Part shown: positions 17,448-25,051 of the stretch, piece after piece
Numbering within the stretch: position 1 is the first letter of the stretch
How the letters are laid out: each line of letters starts with the position of its first letter
Assembly (NCBI RefSeq): GCF_033843265.1
Contig: NZ_JAWXRD010000030.1
Location: 186,001-250,000 of the forward strand
Direction: 5' to 3'
Source: Scandinavium lactucae
GTDB lineage: Bacteria; Pseudomonadota; Gammaproteobacteria; Enterobacterales; Enterobacteriaceae
DNA length: 64,000 bases
Made by a program: the position numbers and the translations under genes
The notes under the pieces: generated by a model
The model's input: the letters and a program-made list of their open reading frames with translations, nothing else
Database searches by the model: none
What the model was told of the DNA's origin: nothing

Positions 17448-18737
17448 TTATTCGGAAAGCAGTAAAGAGCGTAGCCCCGCCGCTTTTTGGGTGATTTCCT
17501 GCCATTCCTGCTCAGGATCAGACCCTCGAACAATACCCGCCCCGGCATACAGCCGCGCGACCTCGCCGGTGACTTTCGCCGACCGCAGCGCTACGCAGAA
17601 CTCACTCTGCGCCAGGCTGAGATAACCAGCAGAACCGGCGTACCATTCCCGGACGAAGGGCTCGTGATTTTCAATAAACCGACGCGCCTGTTCACGCGGT
17701 AATCCGGCGACTGCCGCCGTGGGCTGGAGTTGGGACAGGCAGCGTGTGTCGTCAGGTTTTTTCAGCTCGGCCAGGATACAGCGCCGTAGATGCTGCACCT
17801 TTCGCAGGCGAATGACCTGCGGGGGCAGCACTTCGAGGGCGTTGACGTCCTGCTGTAAACGCTGGCAGATGTCTTCCACCACCAGCAGATTTTCACGCTG
17901 GTTTTTATCATCGTGCATCAGCCAGTCGGCAAAATGTCGGGCCTGTTTTTCATCAGGATGGCTCGCCACCGTGCCCGCCAGCGCTTCCGTTTTAAGCTGG
18001 GTGCCCTGCCGCCGCCAAAGCCGTTCCGGGGTCGATCCCAGAAATGCGCTTTGCGCCCCGAAGGCCATCAGAAAGTGGTAGCAGTTGAGATTCACGCGAC
18101 GGCTGGCGGCCATCATCGCTCCGGCGTGCAGCGGGGTGGCAAAACGTAAATCGGTGGCGCGGGCGAGGACCACCTTATCGAGCGCACCGCTCGCAATGGT
18201 GTCGGTGGCGGCGTCTATCAGCCCCACCCATCCCGCGTGGTCAGGGAAATGGCGCTCGCCTTTTAGCTCACCACTGAGGGTGGGCAACGTGCGTGAAGGC
18301 AGTAAGGTGGTTAAAAATTTGCTGGCCTGACGAGCATCCTCTTGCAGGGAAACGTCACTACTGAGCGTCAGGCGTAATGTTGCTTTCCCGGCATCGCGTC
18401 GCCATTCCAGACGCGGCAAAAACAGTTGTCCGTTTTCGGGTTCGAAGGCATTCAGCCCCCAAATACGCAAAGTCGGTTGATCCTGCAGGAGGAAAGCATT
18501 GGCCTGCGTCAGTGAAGTGAACTGTCGCACCGCCCCCAGGGCCGCGACTTCTTCATGACCGTTGCGATGTTGCCAATAAAATTGCGGGAATTGTGTCTGA
18601 CTGCAAAGCCAGCTTAGAGGATCAAAGGCGTCATTCAGAGGGAAGGATGTATCGAAAATTCGCGAACCAGGCGCTTCAGGCATGTCATCGGACAGAAAAC
18701 CCAACAGGTTTTCCAGCGCAGCGGTAATGGAATGCAC
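17448..18737 (-). CDS. menF: Isochorismate synthase, menaquinone-specific
   Basis: Converts chorismate to isochorismate, the first committed step of menaquinone synthesis. Chorismate-binding domain signatures include LDKVVLARATDL (catalytic Lys), FLGSTPERLWRR, TEALAGTVASHPDEKQ, QRENLLVVEDI and YAGAGIVRGSDPEQEWQE. 429 residues against 431 in E. coli. It is the first gene of the men operon here. An ERIC element lies about 32 bases upstream of its start, so its promoter may lie within or beside that repeat. Confidence 0.95.
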   Translation of the reverse strand: MHSITAALENLLGFLSDDMPEAPGSRIFDTSFPLNDAFDPLSWLCSQTQFPQFYWQHRNGHEEVAALGAVRQFTSLTQANAFLLQDQPTLRIWGLNAFEPENGQLFLPRLEWRRDAGKATLRLTLSSDVSLQEDARQASKFLTTLLPSRTLPTLSGELKGERHFPDHAGWVGLIDAATDTIASGALDKVVLARATDLRFATPLHAGAMMAASRRVNLNCYHFLMAFGAQSAFLGSTPERLWRRQGTQLKTEALAGTVASHPDEKQARHFADWLMHDDKNQRENLLVVEDICQRLQQDVNALEVLPPQVIRLRKVQHLRRCILAELKKPDDTRCLSQLQPTAAVAGLPREQARRFIENHEPFVREWYAGSAGYLSLAQSEFCVALRSAKVTGEVARLYAGAGIVRGSDPEQEWQEITQKAAGLRSLLLSE

Positions 18738-18769
18738 GCGAACCTCCCTCAGATAAAAACCACAAATTA

Positions 18770-18897
18770 TATACTCTACATAAATTCAAACAGCAGGAAG
18801 GCGGCAAATCTGCGAGTTCCCGGGAGCTTACATAGGTAAGTGACTGGGATGAGCAGACGTAGCCAACGCACATGCAACTTGAAGGATGACGAGTATA
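18770..18897. repeat. ERIC (enterobacterial repetitive intergenic consensus) element
   Basis: A 128-base imperfect palindrome bounded by TATACTC (18770-18776) and GAGTATA (18891-18897). Its centre contains GGGAGCTTACATAGGTAAGT and TGACTGGGATGAGCAG, matching the two conserved core blocks of ERIC repeats. It lies between the menF start and elaB. On the minus strand it would be part of the menF upstream region and could contribute promoter or mRNA-structure effects. No coding potential. Confidence 0.9.
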
Positions 18898-18926
18898 AAG
18901 GGTACTGCCTGAAAAATGCAGTACCC
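18895..18926 (-). terminator. Terminator of elaB
   Basis: GGGTACTGC (18900-18908) pairs perfectly with GCAGTACCC (18918-18926) across a nine-base loop. On the minus strand the stem is followed by TTTATA, which is the edge of the ERIC element, so the repeat appears to have inserted directly against the terminator. Confidence 0.7.
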
Positions 18927-18944
18927 ATGAGGAGGGAGCGGTTT

Positions 18945-19250
18945 TTATCGACGCGCTAACAGCAGACCCAGAACCAGCCCGACGGCAGCCCCGACGCCAA
19001 TTCCCTGCCACGGTTTTTCGTGAACATAGTCGTCTGCACGATTCACCGCCTGTTTGGCGCGGTAGTAATAGGTGTCCGACGCCTGACTAACACGGGCCTG
19101 GACCTCCTGCAATGCCTGCTCAGCACGCAGCTTAAGCTCAATGTATTTCTGATCGGCCGGATCGCCTGAGGAGCTTAACACTTCTTCCAGAGTCTCACTT
19201 AGCAGGGCCAGATCGTCGTCGATACGTGATTCATAAGAATGATATGCCAT
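18945..19250 (-). CDS. elaB: ElaB, C-tail-anchored ribosome-associated membrane protein
   Basis: 101 residues, DUF883/YqjD family. A charged, helical N-terminal part (residues 10-75, likely coiled coil) is followed by a single C-terminal membrane segment GIGVGAAVGLVLGLLLARR, the tail-anchor typical of ElaB/YqjD/YgaM. Family members bind stationary-phase ribosomes and protect against oxidative stress in E. coli. AAGGAG lies upstream of the start. A terminator follows, so it appears to be its own unit. Confidence 0.94.
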   Translation of the reverse strand: MAYHSYESRIDDDLALLSETLEEVLSSSGDPADQKYIELKLRAEQALQEVQARVSQASDTYYYRAKQAVNRADDYVHEKPWQGIGVGAAVGLVLGLLLARR

Positions 19251-19296
19251 CAGTTTTCTCCTTGGTTAAACCTGTCCGCTAACTATAGACAATGGT

Positions 19297-19755
19297 TTAC
19301 GAGTTCGCTTCTCGCGCCATGCCGATATGTGGGATACCGTCTTCGTCATAAACGTCGGTGACCGGAGCAAAACCGAAGCGGGCATAGAACGGCTGGAGAT
19401 GGGCCTGCGCGCCCAGGTACAACGCCTTCTGCGGCCAGTGTTGCAGGCAGCTGGCGAGGGTGTGTTCCATCAGCTGAACGCCGAGTTTTTCACCCCGAAC
19501 CGCCTGGCTAACAATCACCCGACCGATAACCACTGGCTCAAATTCGGCCTCGCTTTTCAGAATCCTCGCATACGCGACCAGCTCGCCGTCGCGCCAGCCG
19601 AGGATGTGTCGGTTCTCGCCGACCAGGTCGTCGCCATCGACATCCTGATAAGCACAGCGCTGCTCCACCACAAATACCTCACAGCGCAATTGCAGTATCG
19701 CGTACAGCTGTTGAACGGTTAACTGGCTGTGATGAAGATCGTTCCACTGAATCAT
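19297..19755 (-). CDS. elaA: ElaA, GNAT-family acetyltransferase
   Basis: 152-residue GNAT-fold protein with the acetyl-CoA-binding region IGRVIVSQAVRGEKLGVQLM (motif A, near residues 75-95) and YLGAQAHLQPFYARFGF (motif B). It matches E. coli ElaA (153 residues), whose substrate is not settled. It is divergent from rbn, starts 53 bases apart. Confidence 0.93.
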   Translation of the reverse strand: MIQWNDLHHSQLTVQQLYAILQLRCEVFVVEQRCAYQDVDGDDLVGENRHILGWRDGELVAYARILKSEAEFEPVVIGRVIVSQAVRGEKLGVQLMEHTLASCLQHWPQKALYLGAQAHLQPFYARFGFAPVTDVYDEDGIPHIGMAREANS

Positions 19756-19808
19756 ATTGTGCTCCGTTATACTGTCTTTTTTATTTAACGCTTTGAGGTG
19801 ATTGCGTT

Positions 19809-20729
19809 ATGGAATTGATTTTTCTCGGGACATCCGCAGGCGTACCCACCCGTCACCGTAATATGACGTCGATGGTCCTGAATTTGCAACAGCCAAACCT
19901 TTCGCAGATGTGGCTGTTTGACTGCGGGGAAGGCACGCAGCACCAGTTTCTGAAGACCAGCCATCATCCGGGCAAGCTGGATAAAATTTTTATTACCCAT
20001 TTGCATGGCGATCATCTTTTCGGTTTGCCAGGTCTGCTGTGCAGCCGTTCGATGCAGGGGAATCCGTCGCCGTTGACGATTTATGGCCCGAAAGGCATTC
20101 GTGAGTTTGTTGAAACCGCCCTGCGCCTGAGCGGGTCGTGGACTGACTATCCGCTCAGCATCGAAGAAATCGGTCCCGGCGTGGTGTTTGACGACGGTTT
20201 TTTTAAGGTCAGCGCTTATCCGCTCAATCACCCGGTGGAATGTTATGGCTATCGCATTGACCAGCATGATAAGCCCGGCCCGCTCGATGCCGCCCGCCTG
20301 CTGGCCGATGGTATTAAAGCCGGGCCGCTGTTCCAGCAGCTAAAAAAAGGGCTGACGGTGGAAATGCCCGACGGGCGCAGGGTGAACGGTCAGGACTATC
20401 TTGGCCCCAGCACCCCGGGTATCAGCCTGGCCATTTTCGGCGATACCGCCCCCTGCCCGGCCGCGCTTGAGCTGGCAAAGGGTGTCGATGTGATGGTGCA
20501 TGAAACCACGCTCGAACAGGAGATGGCAGAAAAAGCCAACAGCCGCGGGCACTCCTCCTCCGTTCAGGCCGCGCAGCTGGCCCGCGAGGCGAAGGTCGGC
20601 AAGCTCATCATTACCCACGTCAGTTCTCGCTATGACTGGCACGGCTGTCAGCGCCTGCTGGCCGAATGTCGCAGCGTGTTCGAGCCCTGCGAACTGGCAG
20701 AAGATTTCAGCGTGTTCCCTTTGGTTTAA
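19809..20729 (+). CDS. rbn: Ribonuclease BN / tRNase Z (ElaC)
   Basis: Zinc-dependent metallo-beta-lactamase-fold RNase that processes tRNA 3' ends. The motif HLHGDH (residues 64-69) supplies zinc ligands; other family motifs are HPVECYGYRI, FGDTAPCP, HETTLEQEM and ITHVSSRYD. 306 residues against 305 in E. coli. The start has TTGAGGTGA upstream. Its stop lies inside the -35 region of the cheV promoter. Confidence 0.96.
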   Translation: MELIFLGTSAGVPTRHRNMTSMVLNLQQPNLSQMWLFDCGEGTQHQFLKTSHHPGKLDKIFITHLHGDHLFGLPGLLCSRSMQGNPSPLTIYGPKGIREFVETALRLSGSWTDYPLSIEEIGPGVVFDDGFFKVSAYPLNHPVECYGYRIDQHDKPGPLDAARLLADGIKAGPLFQQLKKGLTVEMPDGRRVNGQDYLGPSTPGISLAIFGDTAPCPAALELAKGVDVMVHETTLEQEMAEKANSRGHSSSVQAAQLAREAKVGKLIITHVSSRYDWHGCQRLLAECRSVFEPCELAEDFSVFPLV

Positions 20730-20752
20730 CTTTTAATGATATTTGCCGATAA
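20726..20752 (+). promoter_or_regulatory. Sigma-28 (FliA) class 3 flagellar promoter for cheV
   Basis: TTAACTTT at 20726-20733, 11 bases, then a perfect GCCGATAA at 20745-20752; the FliA consensus is TAAAGTTT-N11-GCCGATAA. It lies 41 bases before the cheV ATG and overlaps the rbn stop codon. This places cheV in the class 3 flagellar regulon. Confidence 0.85.
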
Positions 20753-20793
20753 CAGAGTAAAGGCACGACCTGACTGTTTACTCTGAGGGCAAG

Positions 20794-21798
20794 ATGGATA
20801 ATTTCCAGAAAGATATCGACGACAGGGCCAATCTGACGCTGTCGAACCGCTTTGAACTGCTGCTGTTCCGCCTGGGAGCGTCGGCTGATGGTGACAAGTC
20901 CGAACTGTTCGGCATTAACGTGTTTAAACTGCGCGAAATCGTGCCGATGCCCTCGTTCACCAAACCGGCGGGCATTAAGGCTCCGGTGATGGGGATGGTG
21001 AATATTCGCGACCAGATTATCCCGGTGATTGACCTGCCGTCGGTGCTGGGGTGCAAAGCAGAAAGTGGGCTGAATATCCTGCTGATCACCGAATATGCCC
21101 GCAGCGTGCAGGCGTTTGCGGTGGAGTCAGTGGAGAACATCATTCGCCTCGACTGGACCCAGGTGCATACCGCAGAAAAAGCGGTGAACGGTCAGTACAT
21201 CACCAGCATTGCCTGTCTGGATAATGAGCGAGACAGTAATAACCTGGCGATGGTTATTGACGTGGAGCAAATCCTGTATGACATCGTGCCAGCTGACCAT
21301 GATTTGCACGCCACCCGCCTGACCGCGCCGAAGCAGCGCATCAAACCGGGTGCCACAGCGATTGTTGCTGAAGACTCGAAGGTCGCGCGGGCGATGCTGG
21401 AGAAAGGCCTCCAGGCGATGGAAATCCCGGCGAAAATGCATATCACCGGACTGCAGGCGTGGGAGACGATTGAAAAGCTGGCGAAAGAAGCGCTGAACGA
21501 AGGCGTGCCGGTGACCGATAAGATTGCGCTGGTGCTGACCGACCTTGAAATGCCCGAGATGGACGGCTTCACCCTGACGCGCAAAATCAAATCCGACCCG
21601 CGCCTGAAGGCAATCCCGGTGGTTATCCACTCGTCTTTGTCAGGCAACGCCAACGAAGATCATATCCGCAAAGTGAAAGCCGACGGCTACGTCGCCAAGT
21701 TCGAAATTAACGAGCTGTCATCAGTGATTAAGGAAGTGCTGGAGCGCGCCGACCGCCGCGAAGAGGGGCCGCTGATCAGTCGATTACAGTCGGTGTGA
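20794..21798 (+). CDS. cheV: Chemotaxis coupling protein CheV
   Basis: CheW-receiver fusion that couples chemoreceptors to CheA. The N-terminal CheW-like domain spans about residues 20-165 (GINVFKLREIVPMPSF, GMVNIRDQIIPVIDLPSVLG). The C-terminal receiver domain spans about 190-320, with acidic pocket IVAEDSKVAR, phosphoacceptor Asp250 in LTDLEMPEMDG, Ser in VIHSSLSG and the Lys in YVAKFEI. 334 residues. E. coli K-12 lacks cheV; as I recall Salmonella has it at the same place next to nuoN. It is monocistronic, under a FliA promoter and followed by a strong bidirectional terminator, and encoded far from any other chemotaxis gene in this window. Confidence 0.95.
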   Translation: MDNFQKDIDDRANLTLSNRFELLLFRLGASADGDKSELFGINVFKLREIVPMPSFTKPAGIKAPVMGMVNIRDQIIPVIDLPSVLGCKAESGLNILLITEYARSVQAFAVESVENIIRLDWTQVHTAEKAVNGQYITSIACLDNERDSNNLAMVIDVEQILYDIVPADHDLHATRLTAPKQRIKPGATAIVAEDSKVARAMLEKGLQAMEIPAKMHITGLQAWETIEKLAKEALNEGVPVTDKIALVLTDLEMPEMDGFTLTRKIKSDPRLKAIPVVIHSSLSGNANEDHIRKVKADGYVAKFEINELSSVIKEVLERADRREEGPLISRLQSV

Positions 21799-21816
21799 TT
21801 TTTTAGCGGCCTGATA

Positions 21817-21879
21817 CCCTCTCCCACAGGAGAGGGAGTACAAACAAAAACGGTAACCCTTGGGTTACCGTTTTTGTTT
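21817..21879. terminator. Double hairpin: bidirectional terminator between cheV and nuoN
   Basis: First hairpin: CCCTCTCC (21817-21824) with GGAGAGGG (21829-21836). Second: an 18-base arm at 21842-21859 pairs perfectly with 21862-21879, with A-rich and T-rich outer ends so that each strand has a T run after the stem. Serves cheV on the plus strand and the nuo operon on the minus strand; its last base is the final base of the nuoN stop. Confidence 0.9.
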
Positions 21880-23336
21880 TACATCATTGGCATTGCCATC
21901 TGAACAATCGTTATCAGCGGCTGAGGATAGATACCGAGGATCAGCACCAGCAGTGCGGAAATCAGTACCACGATACCACCCGCGCTGTATTGCCAGTTTG
22001 ATGGCGCATCGCGATTCAGCTGCTGTGGCGCTTCCAGATACAGACTTACCGCTACGCGCAGGTAGTAGTAGAGACCAATCGCGGAACCCACCACCACTGC
22101 CGCCGTCAGCCACCACAGGTGAGCCTGAACACCGACCGCCAGCACGTAGAACTTACCGATAAAGCCGAGCGTCATCGGGATACCGGCCAGAGACAGCATC
22201 ATCACCGTCATAACGGCGGACAGGATCGGACGATGCCAGAACAACCCACGGTAGGAGTACAGAGAATCTGCATCCGGGCCACGGTACGGGCTCGACATCA
22301 GGCTGACCACGCCGAATGCGCCAAGGCTGCTGAACAGGTAACCGGCCAGATACACGCCAACGGTTTCCATGGACATCTTGCCACTGTGCAGCGCAATCAG
22401 TGCCACCAGCAGATAACCCAGGTGCGAGATGGAGGAGTAACCGAGCAGACGCTTGATATTGGTCTGGCTCAGGGCCATCAGGTTACCGAAGATGATGGAA
22501 ACGAAGGCAATTACGCCCAGCACCACACGCACGGCTTCACTGTCGCCCACCGGGGCGTACAGGAACAGACGCATGACCACGCCAAAGATAGCGATTTTAC
22601 TCGCGGTCGCCAGGAAGGTAGAGACCGGCGCAGGCGCACCCTGATACACGTCTGGCGTCCACAGGTGGAACGGCACCAGAGAAAGTTTAAAGCCGAGACC
22701 AACAATCATCAGACCCAGACCAGCCAGCAGCAGCGGCTCATGCAGCATGTTGTCGGCCAGTGCTTTACCCAGGGCCAGGAACGACAGGCTGCCGGAGTTC
22801 GCGTACACCAGCGCCATACCGAACAGCAGGAAGGAAGACGCTGCGGCAGACAGAATGGTGTATTTGATGCTGGCTTCCAGCGAGCGCTTCTGGCGGTAGG
22901 CATAACCAATGAGGCCGAACAGCGGCAGCGAGATAAGCTCGATCCCGAGGAACAGGGCCGCCATGTGGTTAGCGTTTGCCAGCAGAATGCCACCCAGGGC
23001 TGCAATCAGCACCAGCAGGTAGAACTCTTCTTTGTTGTCGTAGTAGCCCTCAAGCCACGGATAGGCAAAGGTACAGGTGGCGAGACTCGCCAGCAGCACC
23101 AGCCCGGTGTAAAGCATGGCATAACCATCGACGCGCATCAGCGGCGTCACGTCCATTGCACCCGCGTGACCTACGAACCAGAGCGACAGCAGGGCGACGT
23201 TCAGGCCGATAACCGACAGCGTGGCATTGAAGAAATGATTGCGTCGCCACGCAATGGAGAGCATCACAACCACCACCGTCAAGCCGACGATCAGCAGCGG
23301 TAGCAGTGCGATCAGTTGTTGTGGAGTTATTGTCAT
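21879..23336 (-). CDS. nuoN: NADH-quinone oxidoreductase subunit N
   Basis: Antiporter-like membrane subunit of complex I, 485 residues as in E. coli, about 14 hydrophobic helices. The transporter signature appears as LEASIKYTILSAAASSFLLFG (Lys in the broken helix) and GFKLSLVPFHLWTPDVYQGA, with LLGYSSISHLGYLLVALIAL further on. It is the last gene of the operon, starting six bases after the nuoM stop and ending against the terminator. Confidence 0.98.
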   Translation of the reverse strand: MTITPQQLIALLPLLIVGLTVVVVMLSIAWRRNHFFNATLSVIGLNVALLSLWFVGHAGAMDVTPLMRVDGYAMLYTGLVLLASLATCTFAYPWLEGYYDNKEEFYLLVLIAALGGILLANANHMAALFLGIELISLPLFGLIGYAYRQKRSLEASIKYTILSAAASSFLLFGMALVYANSGSLSFLALGKALADNMLHEPLLLAGLGLMIVGLGFKLSLVPFHLWTPDVYQGAPAPVSTFLATASKIAIFGVVMRLFLYAPVGDSEAVRVVLGVIAFVSIIFGNLMALSQTNIKRLLGYSSISHLGYLLVALIALHSGKMSMETVGVYLAGYLFSSLGAFGVVSLMSSPYRGPDADSLYSYRGLFWHRPILSAVMTVMMLSLAGIPMTLGFIGKFYVLAVGVQAHLWWLTAAVVVGSAIGLYYYLRVAVSLYLEAPQQLNRDAPSNWQYSAGGIVVLISALLVLILGIYPQPLITIVQMAMPMM

Positions 23337-23342
23337 GGCGAT

Positions 23343-24872
23343 TTACGGCCTTGTAGTAGAAACAGAATTAACAAACCACTGCTGGATATTGCCCATCGCA
23401 GCATGTGAGGTGTCGAGGATCGGCTGTGGGTAGAACCCGAGCAGAACCAGCAGCACCACTAACAGCAGGATGATAAACAGCTCGCGCAGCGACATCCCTG
23501 GCAGTTCTTTGGCCGCAATTTCGCTTTTCGCTTTACCGAAGTAAGCGCGATGCAGCATCGCCAGCGAGTAAACAGAGGCGAAGACCAGACCGAAGGTGGA
23601 AATCACGGTGATACCCGGCACTACGTGGAACGCGCCGAACAGGATCATGAATTCGCCGACGAAGTTACCGGTACCCGGCATCCCCAGCGTGGCCACTGCG
23701 AAGAACATCGACAGCGCAGGCAGCCATTTAATTTTGCTCCACAGGCCGCCCATCATACGCATGTCGCGGGTATGCAGACGCTCGTACAGCTGACCACACA
23801 GAATGAACAGACCCGCTGCGGACAGACCGTGCGCAATCATCTGAATCACTGCCCCCTGGTATGCCAGCTGGCTACCGGTGTAAATCGCGATCAGCACGAA
23901 GCCCATGTGCGACACGGAGGTGTAAGCAATCAGACGCTTGATGTCGTACTGAGTGAAGGCCATCCACGCGCCGTAGAAGATACCGATAACACCCAGCCAC
24001 ATGGCAATCGGTGCGAACTCGGCGGACGCGTTCGGGAACAGCGGCAGCGCGAAACGCAGCAGACCATAGGCTGCGGTTTTCAGCAAGATACCGGCCAGGT
24101 CAACCGAACCGGCGGTCGGTGCCTGGGAGTGCGCATCTGGCAGCCAGCCGTGCAGCGGAACCACCGGCATTTTCACCGCGAAGGCGATGAAGAAGCCAAG
24201 CATCAGCAGATATTCCACGTTGTGGGCCATCGGCGTTTTCAGCAGCTGCTCGTAGTTGAAGGTCCAGACGCCGGTCGCGTTGTAGTGTACGAACACCAGC
24301 GCCAGAATCGAAATCAACATCACCAGACCACTCGCCTGGGTATAGATGAAGAACTTGGTTGCCGCCGTGATACGCGTTTTACCGTCGGAGGCTTTGTGGC
24401 CCCACAGCGCGATCAGGAAGTACATCGGAACCAGCATCATCTCCCAGAAGAAGAAGAACAGGAACAGGTCGATGGCGAGGAACACGCCGATCACGCCGCC
24501 CAGGATCCACATCAGGTTGAGGTGGAAGAAGCCCTGGTATTTTTCAATTTCACGCCAGGAACAGAGCACTGCCAGCACGCCGAGCAGCCCGGTCAGCACC
24601 ACCATCAGCAGCGACAGGCCGTCGATAGCGAGGTGAACCGTAATGCCAAAGCGTGGGATCCACGGCAGAATAAATTCAGACTGCCATTGCGGGATGCCAG
24701 CGGCTTGCGTCAGAGAATAACCGCCCTGCAACCACAGTTGCAGGGACAGGGCCAGCGTCAGTCCCATTGTAATCAGCGCAATCCAGCGCGGCATCTTCAC
24801 GCCGAAGCGTTCGGTCTGCCAGCATAAGAAGCCGCCGATAAACGGGATTAGTATCAACCAGGGTAATAACAT
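23343..24872 (-). CDS. nuoM: NADH-quinone oxidoreductase subunit M
   Basis: Antiporter-like proton-pumping subunit of complex I, 509 residues. Shows FLFFFFWEMMLVPMYFLIAL (conserved Glu of helix 5), AFAVKMPVVPLHGWLPDAHS (Lys of the broken-helix region), and RLIAYTSVSHMGFVLIAI. It is separated from nuoL by 179 bases that hold a REP-type palindromic element, the largest gap inside the operon. Confidence 0.98.
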   Translation of the reverse strand: MLLPWLILIPFIGGFLCWQTERFGVKMPRWIALITMGLTLALSLQLWLQGGYSLTQAAGIPQWQSEFILPWIPRFGITVHLAIDGLSLLMVVLTGLLGVLAVLCSWREIEKYQGFFHLNLMWILGGVIGVFLAIDLFLFFFFWEMMLVPMYFLIALWGHKASDGKTRITAATKFFIYTQASGLVMLISILALVFVHYNATGVWTFNYEQLLKTPMAHNVEYLLMLGFFIAFAVKMPVVPLHGWLPDAHSQAPTAGSVDLAGILLKTAAYGLLRFALPLFPNASAEFAPIAMWLGVIGIFYGAWMAFTQYDIKRLIAYTSVSHMGFVLIAIYTGSQLAYQGAVIQMIAHGLSAAGLFILCGQLYERLHTRDMRMMGGLWSKIKWLPALSMFFAVATLGMPGTGNFVGEFMILFGAFHVVPGITVISTFGLVFASVYSLAMLHRAYFGKAKSEIAAKELPGMSLRELFIILLLVVLLVLLGFYPQPILDTSHAAMGNIQQWFVNSVSTTRP

Positions 24873-24976
24873 AGCTACGTATGTCCCTTATATTTACTCC
24901 TGCTCAGGCTATCTCGCTCGCCTGTACTTCAGGAACAGATTTTCAACGAATTCTAAAAATAACGTTGGGTCATTAT

Positions 24977-25031
24977 GTCGGATGGCGACCTACGATTCTG
25001 TAGGCCCGGTAAGCGCAGCGCCACCGGGCAA
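24977..25031. repeat. REP/BIME palindromic element in the nuoL-nuoM gap
   Basis: Contains GTCGGATGGCGACCTACG and GGCCCGGTAAGCGCAGCG followed by CCACCGGGC, the two halves of a typical enterobacterial REP pair in opposed orientation. It lies within the operon, where such elements are known to affect mRNA stability and relative expression of upstream and downstream genes. Confidence 0.8.
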
Positions 25032-25051
25032 AACAACCCCAATCCTCAAAC

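Noticed and set aside
18770..18897. Possible small RNA or insertion-sequence end
   Set aside because: Core blocks match the ERIC consensus and the size is about 127 bases; no transposase or coding potential.
22119..24827. Two long plus-strand frames (394 and 425 residues) opposite nuoN and nuoM
   Set aside because: Complementary to hydrophobic membrane genes, giving His/Gln/Arg-rich products with no domain; shadows.
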